This document shows positions 17,829 through 26,110 of a stretch of DNA of 64,000 bases, piece by piece. A program made the position numbers and the translations under genes. The notes under the pieces are model-generated. The model saw only the letters and a list, made by a program, of their open reading frames with translations. It had not been told where the DNA came from and ran no database searches. Numbering within the stretch: position 1 is the stretch's first letter; each line of letters opens with the position of its first letter. The stretch comes from Komagataeibacter sp. FNDCR2 (GTDB taxonomy: Bacteria > Pseudomonadota > Alphaproteobacteria > Acetobacterales > Acetobacteraceae), in assembly GCF_021295395.1 (NCBI RefSeq), contig NZ_JAIWOU010000001.1, positions 499,001-563,000 of the forward strand. Reading direction: 5' to 3'.

Positions 17829-18113
17829 CTACCCGGCGGGGGTGGCGCCCTTGGGGGAGGTGGTTCGTACGCTGGCGGCGGGTTCACCGGGTGTTTTACC
17901 GCTGGCCGTCCGGCCCTGCGCCGCTTTTGCATTCGTTGTGGATTCGATGGCGGTTTTTTCCTCGGCACAGGAAAAACACGCATCTTCGCCAATCCGGCCC
18001 GTGCAGCCGGACAATGCGAACCCGGCCACAAGCAGTGCGATCACGGGCCGCAAGGTGTGCTGGCGCATGGTCATGCCGGAATGGTCGGGGCGGGTGATAC
18101 ATGCGGTTTTCAC
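17829..18113 (-). CDS. Small lipoprotein with GTG start
   Basis: A 94-residue putative lipoprotein of unknown function. A perfect AGGAGG lies 5 bp before an in-frame GTG at 18113, which argues for this start over the ATG codons at 18074 and 18068. With the GTG start the signal has a long n-region, then VIALLVAGFALSGC with the lipobox Cys. The mature part begins CTGRIGEDACFSCAEEK, with three cysteines, and continues as a Thr/Ser/Ala/Pro-rich, probably unstructured tail. The first gene of the minus-strand DUF333-like pair lies upstream. Confidence 0.55.
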   Translation of the reverse strand: MKTACITRPDHSGMTMRQHTLRPVIALLVAGFALSGCTGRIGEDACFSCAEEKTAIESTTNAKAAQGRTASGKTPGEPAASVRTTSPKGATPAG

Positions 18114-18360
18114 GGGTTCCTCCTGCTTATGGCGGCTTGTGCATCCCTTCGAAAAAAGGGGCCGCGTTTTATGGTGCCTCTCACATCCATGACCGAAAAC
18201 AGGTAATGGGCAGCCGGGCGATGCGCCACGCAGGCACATCATGAACGCCTATTATGTAACCCCACCGCCCCGGACAGGCAGGTCATCAAATCGTTATACC
18301 CTGCGAGGGGTGCCTGATCATCCTGTCCGCCACCCGGCTACATGATGGCGGACAGGACCA

Positions 18361-18606
18361 TCAGCGTGTCCCCCCATGTGCGCGGGGCACGATGGTCCAG
18401 CCCGCAATCCTGCTGCCCGGCGGCAGGTGGCACAGGCCGGTGTGGCCATCGGGCGTGACCTGCCACATACCGTCACGACGGGCGCAGTCCTGTGCCGGGG
18501 GTGTACGAGAGGCGAGAAGCGGGTCATCACAGCCCCCCAGACCCGCCAGAAACAGACCTGCCAGAAACAGGGCCGCCATAACCCGCCGCGCGGGTGCATA
18601 GGGCAT
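18361..18606 (-). CDS. DUF333-like small lipoprotein
   Basis: An 81-residue lipoprotein: FLAGLFLAGLGGC forms the lipobox, and the mature part contains CARRDGMWQV followed by TGLCHLPPGSRIAGWTIVPR. This is the DUF333 pattern of a Cys, a Gly-rich strand, a second Cys and a closing Trp strand. It starts 14 bp after the stop of a second DUF333-like gene, so they form an operon and probably a diverged duplication. Some DUF333 members are annotated as putative haemolysins or inhibitors, but no function is shown. No strong ribosome-binding site was seen. Confidence 0.6.
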   Translation of the reverse strand: MPYAPARRVMAALFLAGLFLAGLGGCDDPLLASRTPPAQDCARRDGMWQVTPDGHTGLCHLPPGSRIAGWTIVPRAHGGTR

Positions 18607-18620
18607 GTTACGGGCGCGGG

Positions 18621-18905
18621 TCAGCGGCGGCGCATGGCAGGATGGTTGCGGCGGAACAGTTTCCATTCCTCCACCAGTTTGCCGCTGGGCAGATGGCACC
18701 AGCCGGTTACCCCGCTGCCGGTGCGCAGCATCTCCACCCGCCCCCCACGCTGCACGCAGAATTTCGAAGCCGGGTTCGGCGTCCCGATGGGCGCCACCGC
18801 ATGGGCGGGCGCAAGGCCGATCACCCCGGACAACAGGCAGGCCATGAACGCCATGACACACAAAACGCAGGCATAAGCGCGGGGCAGGAAAGGAAAAGGG
18901 GTCAT
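18621..18905 (-). CDS. DUF333 family secreted protein
   Basis: A 94-residue secreted protein with a Sec signal peptide ending near APAHA. The mature part has the DUF333 signature NPASKFCVQRGG, then TGWCHLPSGKLVEEWKLFRR. It lies just upstream of a shorter lipoprotein of the same family. One copy is soluble (no lipobox Cys) and one lipid-anchored, which suggests a periplasmic pair. Function is unknown. Confidence 0.7.
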   Translation of the reverse strand: MTPFPFLPRAYACVLCVMAFMACLLSGVIGLAPAHAVAPIGTPNPASKFCVQRGGRVEMLRTGSGVTGWCHLPSGKLVEEWKLFRRNHPAMRRR

Positions 18906-19189
18906 ATCAACTCAGGCCCTTGATGGTTTGCGGCATATCCTGCCGACAGCGACAGAAGTGCGTGGCATGGGGTAGCAGCAATCCACTGCGAATTCCATGG
19001 ATCGAGGGCTATGCGGGGGGCGGGTGTTCCGCATGGGCCTGTCCCCGGGGCGGGGTTCCCCACAAAAAACAAGGCAGCGTCCTGGCCGCGCCAGTATTTT
19101 TTGCCTTTCTTCCTTGTAAGTCCGCCCAGCCTGCGGCGGATCCGCGATTCCCCGCTTGCGCGGTTCACCGGGCCGCCTAATCTGCGGGA

Positions 19190-21103
19190 ATGAAACGGAT
19201 CTTCACGCGCGCCGCCTGCCGGCCCGTCAACCTGCTGGCGGTGGCGCTGCTGGCGGGGTGTGCCGGGCCGGTTACCGTGCGGCAGGTCTCGCTGGTGCAG
19301 AGCTATCGCGCCACCAGCCGCAGCACGCTTCAGGGCCACGCGCCGGGTAATCCTACACTGGTGGTGCTCAACCGCCATGGCCTTCTGGCCCAGTGGCGCG
19401 CCCATCCCGACCGGGCCATCGCCACCCTGCGCACGCAGGTCCAGACAGTCGTGACAGACCATGAGGAGGTGGCCGATACGCTGTTCGCGCTGGCGGAACT
19501 GAGCTACCGCCAGGGTCTGCGCCACCACAGGGCCGCGGATTTCCTGGCCGCCGCACTGTATGCTTATGCCTACCTGCAACCGGGGCAGGCGGGTGGCCCC
19601 AGCCCGTATGATGAACGCTTCCGGCAGGCATGCGACCTGTACAATCTGGGCCTGAGCGCGGCCTTTCCCACCCTGGGTGCGGTTGGGGCGCAGGTACGCG
19701 CGCTTCCATTTGGCACGATTGACCTTGGCTTCGACCCCGCGCAACTTCACTGGCATGGCCGCCTGCTGGAAAACATGCGTCCCACCGCAACACTCGCGGT
19801 CAGCGGAATGGCAAATGTCTATCGCACCCCCGGACTGGGCGAGGCCCTGACCGCGCTGGCCAGCCCCGTGCCGGATGGCGCCGGCATGCAGGAACATGAC
19901 GACCCGAATGCGCATGGCAGTTTCAGCATATCGGACCAGATACGCGTTCCCGCCAGCCTGCTGCTGGAAATGGACAATCCCCGCGCACAGGTGCTGACTG
20001 GCAGCCTGCACGGTCGGCTGGTACTGCGGGTTATGGATGAAAACCCCGCCACCCGCATAGGCGACGCCACCATCCCCGCTGCCTATGACCAGACCGCCGC
20101 CCGCGCGCTGAGCCTGCGTGAGACGGCGCTGTGGACCAAGGAATACCGTGGTTTTCTGGATGGCACGACCTTTGACGGCACGCGCCCGCGACTGGTGGCC
20201 ATGACCCCGCACCGGCGGGGCAACATGCCGGTGGTGTTCATTCACGGCACGGCGTCCAGCCCCTACCGCTGGGCCAGCATGGTCAATGACCTGCTTGAAG
20301 ACCCGCGCATCCGGGACCATTTCGACTTCTGGTTCTTTTCCTACGCCACATCCAGTCCCATTCCATATTCCGCCTGGCAGTTGCGCCGGGCCATAACGCA
20401 GGCGGTGGACAGCCTGGGCGGATTACGGGCCGATCCGGCGCTGGGGCGCATCACGCTGGTGGGTCACAGCCAGGGCGGGCTGCTGGCGCGCATGCTGGTC
20501 ATCAACCCCGGGGACAGGCTGTGGAACGGCACGGCGGACCGCCCGCTTTCCGCCTTTCACCTATCCGCCGACGCGCGCCGTCTCATGCGCGAGACGATGT
20601 TTCCCACCCCCATGCCCGAAATCCAGCGTGTGGTGTTTATCGCAACACCGCAGCATGGCAGTTACTTCGCCGGCACATCGTTCACGCAGCTTATCGGCCG
20701 GATGGCCAGCCTGCCGCTGCGGGTCAGCGAGACCGCGCGCGAGATCATGACCGGCGCGGGCGACAGCACGCATCTGGCCGGGCGCGTATCGCGGCTGGGC
20801 AGTGTGTACGCCATGTCGCCACGCAGCGCGTTCATGCGCACGCTGCCCACCATTCCCATTGTAAAGGGGGTGCATACCCATTCCATCATTCCCGTATGCG
20901 GCAGCGGCAACCCGCTGGCCCGGGCGGATGACGGCATGGTGTCCTACACCAGCGCGCATATACCCGATGTGGACTCCGAACTTGTGGTACGCCATTCGGA
21001 ACATTCCACCCAGTCCAACCCCTTCACCATTGCCGAGGTCCGGCGCATCCTGCTGCTCCAGCTTGCGCAGGGGACCATCGCCCCCGCAATGCCACGGCCA
21101 TGA
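19190..21103 (+). CDS. Lipase-like alpha/beta-hydrolase lipoprotein
   Basis: A 637-residue lipoprotein with lipobox VALLAGC near residue 24. An all-helical N-terminal part (about 60-200, TPR-like, with DHEEVADTLFALAELSYRQG) leads to an alpha/beta-hydrolase domain. VVFIHGTASSPYRW is the oxyanion-hole strand, LVGHSQGGLLARM the nucleophile elbow with the catalytic Ser, and VRHSEHSTQ near the C-terminus supplies the likely His. It probably cleaves an acyl ester at the envelope, but the substrate is unknown. Its stop overlaps the start of the next membrane protein (ATGA at 21100-21103), suggesting a joint task. Confidence 0.75.
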   Translation: MKRIFTRAACRPVNLLAVALLAGCAGPVTVRQVSLVQSYRATSRSTLQGHAPGNPTLVVLNRHGLLAQWRAHPDRAIATLRTQVQTVVTDHEEVADTLFALAELSYRQGLRHHRAADFLAAALYAYAYLQPGQAGGPSPYDERFRQACDLYNLGLSAAFPTLGAVGAQVRALPFGTIDLGFDPAQLHWHGRLLENMRPTATLAVSGMANVYRTPGLGEALTALASPVPDGAGMQEHDDPNAHGSFSISDQIRVPASLLLEMDNPRAQVLTGSLHGRLVLRVMDENPATRIGDATIPAAYDQTAARALSLRETALWTKEYRGFLDGTTFDGTRPRLVAMTPHRRGNMPVVFIHGTASSPYRWASMVNDLLEDPRIRDHFDFWFFSYATSSPIPYSAWQLRRAITQAVDSLGGLRADPALGRITLVGHSQGGLLARMLVINPGDRLWNGTADRPLSAFHLSADARRLMRETMFPTPMPEIQRVVFIATPQHGSYFAGTSFTQLIGRMASLPLRVSETAREIMTGAGDSTHLAGRVSRLGSVYAMSPRSAFMRTLPTIPIVKGVHTHSIIPVCGSGNPLARADDGMVSYTSAHIPDVDSELVVRHSEHSTQSNPFTIAEVRRILLLQLAQGTIAPAMPRP

Positions 21104-22122
21104 ACCGCCAGCGCGCATGGGCATGGAGCATGCGGGAATTACGGGTGCTGGCCATGGGTGGGGGCACAGTGCTGGGCGGGGCGGCGCTGTATTATTCAAC
21201 CATCCTGCCCGATACGCTGCGGCTGGGGCTGTGTGGCGGTTTCGGGGTGGGCATGGTGGGGGCGCAATGGTTGCGTCCGCCATGGCTCAGACACGTGGCG
21301 CGGGGGGGCATGGCCGCCATGCTGCTGGGCTGGTACATGACTGACCCGCCGCGCAACGACCGCGTATGGGCGCAGGAATACACCATCCCCGCCGATGCCT
21401 GGCGCACGGCGAACGTGGTGCATGTGGCCCATGTGCGCAACTTCCGCTACCGTAGCGAGAATGACCTCATCCCCGCATGGTATGACGCCAGCTACGACCT
21501 GAACGGGCTGGAGAGCGTGGATCTGGTCACCTCCTACTGGGCGGGGGAGTCGATCGCGCATGTGTTCCTGAGCTTCGGGTTCGCGGATGGGCAGCATCTG
21601 GCCATCTCGATCGAGACCCGGCGGCAGGCGCGGTTCGCCTATTCCGCCATCGCCGGTTTTTTCCACCATTACGAACTGTTTTTCGTCACCGCTGATGAAC
21701 GCGACCTGATTGGCGTACGCACCGACATCCGGCGCGAGCGGGTATATCTGTACCGTCTCGACCTGTCGCCCGCCGTGCGGGAGCATCTGTTCCTCAGCTA
21801 TGTTGGCGCGATACATGATATTGTTCACCACCCACTATGGTACAATACCCTGACCGATAACTGTACTACTGGCATACTGGCCCGCGCGGGCGCCAAGCTG
21901 CGTTATCGGCTGGACTGGCGCGTGATCCTGAGCGGGCATACGGCGGCCATGGCGTATGACATGAACCTGCTTGGCCCGTATGACCGCGCCCGCTATCCGG
22001 ATTTCGCGGCCCTGCACGCCGCAAGCCATATCCTGCGCCTGCCCGGCGCACAGATCGGGCCGGATTATTCCGCCGCCATTCGTGCGGGGCTGCCCGTGCC
22101 GGAAGGGTCAGGCGCCCCATGA
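21100..22122 (+). CDS. DUF4105-type membrane protein
   Basis: A 340-residue protein with two or three N-terminal hydrophobic helices and a periplasmic DUF4105-like domain. The family signals are HVRNFRYRSENDLIPAW, the central HVFLSFGF with SIETRR, and DNCTTGIL with the conserved Asn-Cys-Thr-Thr; the Cys and His of these motifs look like a cysteine-hydrolase active site. It is translationally coupled to the lipase-like lipoprotein. A role in lipoprotein or envelope lipid processing is a guess from this pairing. Confidence 0.7.
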   Translation: MNRQRAWAWSMRELRVLAMGGGTVLGGAALYYSTILPDTLRLGLCGGFGVGMVGAQWLRPPWLRHVARGGMAAMLLGWYMTDPPRNDRVWAQEYTIPADAWRTANVVHVAHVRNFRYRSENDLIPAWYDASYDLNGLESVDLVTSYWAGESIAHVFLSFGFADGQHLAISIETRRQARFAYSAIAGFFHHYELFFVTADERDLIGVRTDIRRERVYLYRLDLSPAVREHLFLSYVGAIHDIVHHPLWYNTLTDNCTTGILARAGAKLRYRLDWRVILSGHTAAMAYDMNLLGPYDRARYPDFAALHAASHILRLPGAQIGPDYSAAIRAGLPVPEGSGAP

Positions 22123-22213
22123 CGGAGCAGGACGGACAGGAACCCGAAAAAAGGGCTACAGACACCGCGAAGCCAACGCGGCATATGCGAAGCCTCCGAT
22201 CCCTTCACCCAAA

Positions 22214-22561
22214 TCAGGTCTGTGATACAGGCGGGCTGTCAGGCAGCGCCACGCCCAGCGCAAGGGACGCAGCCGTAACGTTGTGCGCCGTATCGTCAAA
22301 GACATATCCCTGCTGGAGCAATCTGGTCGTGTAATACTTGTTGTACATGAAGGCCCACGCGATGCCGAGCACGACGGATGCAAACCCGAAGCTTATGACC
22401 CCGACAACCACCCACACGGCGAAAAACCCGAGGAAAGTAATGAAGTCCTGCCGGAACAGGGCAGGGAAGGCCCCGAAGAACAGGGTCGTCCATGAAAAAC
22501 CATAAAAACCGTTCTTGAGAATGCCGGTTTCCTTATGCCTGAGCCGAACAGTATGGGCCAT
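22214..22561 (-). CDS. DUF2628-like small membrane protein
   Basis: A 115-residue membrane protein with two hydrophobic helices. The N-terminal MAHTVRLRHKETGILKNGF followed by SWTTLFFGAFPALFRQD resembles the DUF2628/HrgC-like group, whose function is unknown. The start at 22561 is set by AGGGAAG five bases upstream. It is convergent with the DUF4105 gene. Confidence 0.65.
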   Translation of the reverse strand: MAHTVRLRHKETGILKNGFYGFSWTTLFFGAFPALFRQDFITFLGFFAVWVVVGVISFGFASVVLGIAWAFMYNKYYTTRLLQQGYVFDDTAHNVTAASLALGVALPDSPPVSQT

Positions 22562-22800
22562 AATCACTTCCCTGAAATATACATTTTTTAGACCATATAA
22601 TTGAATTTGACGCAACGGAATATGGTATTTCACTCCGGCGCTTTATTATTTCACACATATGGAAAAAACCGGTTAAAATTCCATGAATATTCATAAAATC
22701 CACATATCTCCGCAGGGCGTTCACAAAACCTCCGGGACTTGCGGCGCGCTGGCGGTGCGCCCATCATCGCCGCCAGATGAATGAACCGTGGAGACGTAGC

Positions 22801-23865
22801 ATGCCAACCCTGTTCACCCCACTGAAGGTCGGCGACCTGACCCTGCCCAATCGCGTCATCATGGCCCCGCTGACCCGGCTGCGCGCGGGGGAGAGCCATA
22901 TTCCCAACGACCTTATGGCAACCTATTACGCGCAGCGGGCACTGGCGGGGCTGATCCTGTCCGAAGCCACGCCCGTCAGCCCGCAGGGCATCGGGTATGA
23001 GGGCGTGCCCGGCATCTGGTCGACCGAACAGGCGGAAGGGTGGAAAAAGATCACATCCGCCGTGCATGACGTGGGGGGCCGCATTTTCCTGCAACTGTGG
23101 CATGTGGGGCGTATTTCCGATCCGTATTTCCTGAATGGGGAAGCCCCCGTGGCGCCCAGCGCCATCGCGGCGAAGGGGCATGTCAGCCTGCTGCGGCCCA
23201 AGCGGGATTATGTGACCCCGCGCGCGCTGGAAACCGATGAGATACCGGGTCTTGTCGCCGCTTTCCGCCGGGGGGCGGAGCTGGCGCGGCAGGCGAATTT
23301 CGATGGTGTGGAACTGCACGCGGCCAATGGCTATCTGCTGGACCAGTTCTTGCAGGATTCCACCAATCACCGCACCGACCAGTATGGCGGCTCGATTGAA
23401 AACCGCGCCCGACTGCTCATGGAAGTAACCGACGCGGCCATTGATGTATGGGGCAGGGGACGGGTGGGCATGCATCTTGCCCCGCGCTGCGACCTGCATG
23501 ACATGGGTGATTCCAATCCCGCCGCCACATTTGGTTACGTGGCGACAGAACTGGGACGGCGCGGGATCGCGTTTATCTGCGCGCGTGAGGCGGAAGGCCC
23601 GGACAGCCTTGGCCCGCAGCTTAAAAAGCAGTTTGGTGGTGTCTATATTGCCAATGAACGCTTTACCGGCCCCCAGGCCGAACGGGCGGTGGAAGAAGGC
23701 CGGGCCGATGCCGTGGCGTTCGGGCAGCCCTTCATCTCCAATCCCGACCTGCCCGAACGCCTGCGTGCAGGTGCGGATCTGACCCCGCCCGATCCCGCCA
23801 CGTTCTATACCCATGGCCCGCAGGGCTATATCGACTATCCCACCATGGGGGAGTCTGGAGACTGA
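22801..23865 (+). CDS. Old Yellow Enzyme family alkene reductase
   Basis: A 354-residue FMN-dependent ene-reductase of the NemA/OYE family, which reduces activated C=C bonds, nitroesters and similar electrophiles with NAD(P)H. NRVIMAPLTRLRA carries the flavin-contact region, LQLWHVGRIS is a family hallmark, and LHAANGYLLDQFLQDSTNHR holds the His-x2-Asn substrate-binding pair plus the RTDQYGGSIENR motif. The start at 22801 follows GGAGACG by 5 bp; a start 24 bp earlier lacks family similarity. It appears to be a single-gene unit. Confidence 0.93.
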   Translation: MPTLFTPLKVGDLTLPNRVIMAPLTRLRAGESHIPNDLMATYYAQRALAGLILSEATPVSPQGIGYEGVPGIWSTEQAEGWKKITSAVHDVGGRIFLQLWHVGRISDPYFLNGEAPVAPSAIAAKGHVSLLRPKRDYVTPRALETDEIPGLVAAFRRGAELARQANFDGVELHAANGYLLDQFLQDSTNHRTDQYGGSIENRARLLMEVTDAAIDVWGRGRVGMHLAPRCDLHDMGDSNPAATFGYVATELGRRGIAFICAREAEGPDSLGPQLKKQFGGVYIANERFTGPQAERAVEEGRADAVAFGQPFISNPDLPERLRAGADLTPPDPATFYTHGPQGYIDYPTMGESGD

Positions 23866-23884
23866 ACGCGAAAGGGGAGGTCTT

Positions 23885-23906
23885 GTTCTTTCTTGCAAAA
23901 AAGAAC
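23885..23906. repeat. A+T-rich hairpin after the ene-reductase gene
   Basis: GTTCTTT and AAAGAAC form a 7-bp stem around an 8-base loop within an A+T-rich intergenic tract. It could end transcription bidirectionally. Similar hairpins are thought to recur between genes in this genus, but only one copy is visible here. Confidence 0.4.
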
Positions 23907-24007
23907 CAAAAACTCCTGATCGTTTAAGGTTTTTTGCTGTTTGCGTCTGGAAACAACGGGGCAGAAGTCTCTTTTCTTATTTTTATTAAGAAAATCAGGG
24001 CATACTC

Positions 24008-24436
24008 CTATATCTCCACCTCCGCCTCGGGCTGGGTATTGACCTCCCCCGCCGCATCGGGCGCGTCGCTCCATTCAGGCAGGCGGTCAGCCAGCAGGGC
24101 GCGGGGGCGGCCGATCCATATACCGTCGCGCAGATGGTCGCGGCGCGGTGCGTGCGTGTTCGGGTGGATCAGGATGCTCAGCCCGCCATGGTTGAGCATG
24201 AGCCAGGGAACAAGGGTGGCGAACAGCCCGGTTTCAAAGGCGATCTGGTACATAGGCGCGACATGCGGCCCCACACCCGTTTCATGCCAGCGGCCCAGAC
24301 GCAGGGCAAAGCGGGATGCAATCTGCCCGCGCAATGCGGTGGCGGCGGTGCGGCCTGCGGGCGTGTCGAAATAGACATGGGCATGATAGCTGGCAATTTC
24401 AGCCAGACGGCGCGGGGCAGGCGTATTATCGGTCAT
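24008..24436 (-). CDS. DOPA 4,5-dioxygenase family protein
   Basis: A 142-residue protein of the DOPA 4,5-dioxygenase family, small iron-dependent ring-cleaving enzymes. Visible hallmarks are SYHAHVYFDTPAGR with the metal-binding His-x-His, ALRLGRWHETGVGPHVAPMYQ with two further His residues, and LMLNHGGLSILIHPNT. The start at 24436 gives the normal family N-terminus. The C-terminal 15 residues are acidic. The substrate of bacterial members is often unknown, so only the fold is firm. Confidence 0.85.
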   Translation of the reverse strand: MTDNTPAPRRLAEIASYHAHVYFDTPAGRTAATALRGQIASRFALRLGRWHETGVGPHVAPMYQIAFETGLFATLVPWLMLNHGGLSILIHPNTHAPRRDHLRDGIWIGRPRALLADRLPEWSDAPDAAGEVNTQPEAEVEI

Positions 24437-24874
24437 GTATCGGCACTTTCGGTGCGTAAAGGGTGGAACCTGTTTCAGAAATCCCGATGGGGCAGCGGGA
24501 CGCGTTTTCGCCATTCCCCGGCTCAAAATCACGGGGTCGGTTCTGCTCGGTCATGCGGGGCAGGGATTGCCGGAAGCGTCGGGCCGGACGGATGGTAGCG
24601 GCCAGAGAAAGGAAGCGTTATCTGTCATGAAGTAATAACGCCTGTCGCGGCGGGAGGTTGTGCGGGCATGACGTATCCGGGCAGGAGGGCAAGCACCTGC
24701 CTATGAGGCGAATACGGCGGCAGTAGGGCGGGAGCGCCACTGTGTATGAATAAGCCGCCTGAAAAGCCTGCCCAAGAAATATTCTGCAAATCATAAGGAA
24801 GATTATCCCTTACTTTGCCAGTCCACCCCGCGAAGGAAGAATTTCAACCCGACCGCCATGCGCCGCGACGTGGG
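24437..24874. other. Gap between host genes and the phage repressor; possible left boundary
   Basis: No gene was found. The stretch changes from G+C-rich to A+T-rich towards 24800. No tRNA gene was seen, and by eye no segment here repeats in the 52804-53000 gap, so an attachment site could not be defined. Confidence 0.35.
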
Positions 24875-25843
24875 TCACTTCCACACCCACTTGCCCACCA
24901 CACGGCCATTTATCACCAGATCGGAGGCATTGACCTCATCCACGGGATAGGTAGGGTTGACGCTGATGATGCGGATCCGCTGCGGGCGGGAATTCGGCAC
25001 CAGCATGAGCTGCTTGATGACAACGCCCATGCCGTTCCACAGCACATATACCCCATCGGGCGAGGGAACGCGGTGGCTGGTATCGACCAGCACGCGATCA
25101 CCGGCCATGAATTCCGGTTCCATGGAATTGCCTGCCACACGAATGATCGCAAGTCCGTTCGTGTCCGGCAGGTAGTTGCGGATAAAATCGCGCGGGATGC
25201 GCCACGAATCCAGCGTGGGGTGACGCTCCCCATCGCCGCAGGCGGTATGGTCCACAATCGCGCCCGCGCCCGCCTGTGGCGAGATATCATATTCATGCAC
25301 CGTCACGGTACCGTCATCGCCATGGGTCGGGGCGGTGGCGCGCTCAGCGCGGCTTATGCTTTCGTTCAGGTCCGTCTCACCCGGGACAATGCCGCACAGC
25401 GCCCATATCTCGGCCGGGGCAATGGGTGGATCCCCCCGGTCGGTCAGCAGCGGCACAAGGCGGCTGACCATCTCGACGGGAATGAAATCCTTTTTCAGCT
25501 TATTTTCATAAAACGCGTAGCTGGAAAATTTCTCCCCCATACCCAGGTCACGGGCCAGCGCACGCACGGTATAACCCGCACGCTCACGCAACGCCTTGAG
25601 CCGCTGGGCGGCTGGACTGCTGCCCGCGACCGTGCCGCCGCGCAGCAGGTCGCTGGCGGTGCAACCCAGCACGGCGGCCACTTTTTCCAGCCGGTCGCCA
25701 CCGGGGTGGCGCGATTTGCCGCGCAGGATGTCATGCACATATGTCTCGTTCAGACCGGCAAGTTCGGCCAGACGCTTCTTGTTGAGGTTGAGCAGCGCCA
25801 TGCGACGCTCGATCTCGGCTGCGGTGGGGGAGCGTGTATCCAT
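24875..25843 (-). CDS. CI/LexA-like repressor with S24 peptidase domain
   Basis: A 322-residue phage-type repressor. The N-terminal helix-turn-helix (about 15-65) reads KKRLAELAGLNETYVHDILRG. A second HTH-like stretch (about 80-140) reads RLKALRERAGYTVRALARDL, so the DNA-binding half seems doubled. The C-terminal S24 domain has GNSMEPEFMAGDRVLVDTS with the catalytic Ser and GVVIKQLML with the catalytic Lys, as in self-cleaving repressors. Its start codon lies inside a palindromic operator, which suggests autoregulation. It is divergent from the phage gene at 26111. SOS-triggered self-cleavage is likely but inferred. Confidence 0.85.
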   Translation of the reverse strand: MDTRSPTAAEIERRMALLNLNKKRLAELAGLNETYVHDILRGKSRHPGGDRLEKVAAVLGCTASDLLRGGTVAGSSPAAQRLKALRERAGYTVRALARDLGMGEKFSSYAFYENKLKKDFIPVEMVSRLVPLLTDRGDPPIAPAEIWALCGIVPGETDLNESISRAERATAPTHGDDGTVTVHEYDISPQAGAGAIVDHTACGDGERHPTLDSWRIPRDFIRNYLPDTNGLAIIRVAGNSMEPEFMAGDRVLVDTSHRVPSPDGVYVLWNGMGVVIKQLMLVPNSRPQRIRIISVNPTYPVDEVNASDLVINGRVVGKWVWK

Positions 25844-25863
25844 AATGGGAATTATCCCATAAT
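25842..25863. promoter_or_regulatory. Repressor operator overlapping the repressor start codon
   Basis: ATAATGGGA and TCCCATAAT form a near-perfect 9-bp inverted repeat (one mismatch) around ATTA. The ATG of the repressor (minus strand, 25841-25843) is at its edge, so binding would block the repressor's own transcription or translation. Confidence 0.65.
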
Positions 25864-25882
25864 TTCACGCGCTGGTAAAGAA

Positions 25883-25915
25883 GGATATATCCCATTATCC
25901 CGTGGGGATATGGGA
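25883..25915. promoter_or_regulatory. Second operator cluster in the divergent control region
   Basis: GGATATATCC is a perfect palindrome, followed by TATCCC-GTG-GGGATA (25896-25910) and an outer pair TCCCAT (25890) and ATGGGA (25910). The same GGGA/TCCC half-site occurs in the operator at the repressor start, so these look like multiple sites for one repressor controlling rightward transcription. Confidence 0.55.
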
Positions 25916-25971
25916 CATACCTTTCAGGTAATCTCCCGAATCTTTGGGCTAAAGGGTACTGCGTGGATTCC

Positions 25972-26079
25972 ATGCAGGCTAAACATCTTCACCTTATAAT
26001 ACGCGCCGACCGGGGTTTGCGCAGCCGTGTGGCGGAGGAGAGGGAGGCGTGCTACCTGCATGCGACCCCATTAGAATGA
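25972..26079 (+). CDS. Possible 35-residue peptide in the immunity region
   Basis: A short frame of 35 codons lies where lambdoid phages carry a cro-like or early regulator gene. The product is charged (IIRADRGLRSRVAEEREA) and matches no family known to me. No strong ribosome-binding site was seen. It may be chance. Confidence 0.25.
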   Translation: MQAKHLHLIIRADRGLRSRVAEEREACYLHATPLE

Positions 26080-26110
26080 CATTGTTGCACAATAGCGCAC
26101 AGGATATGTC

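Noticed and set aside
18902-20320. 472-codon minus-strand open frame over the lipase-like lipoprotein
   Set aside because: No motif, no ribosome-binding site, and the plus-strand frame has lipobox and hydrolase motifs.
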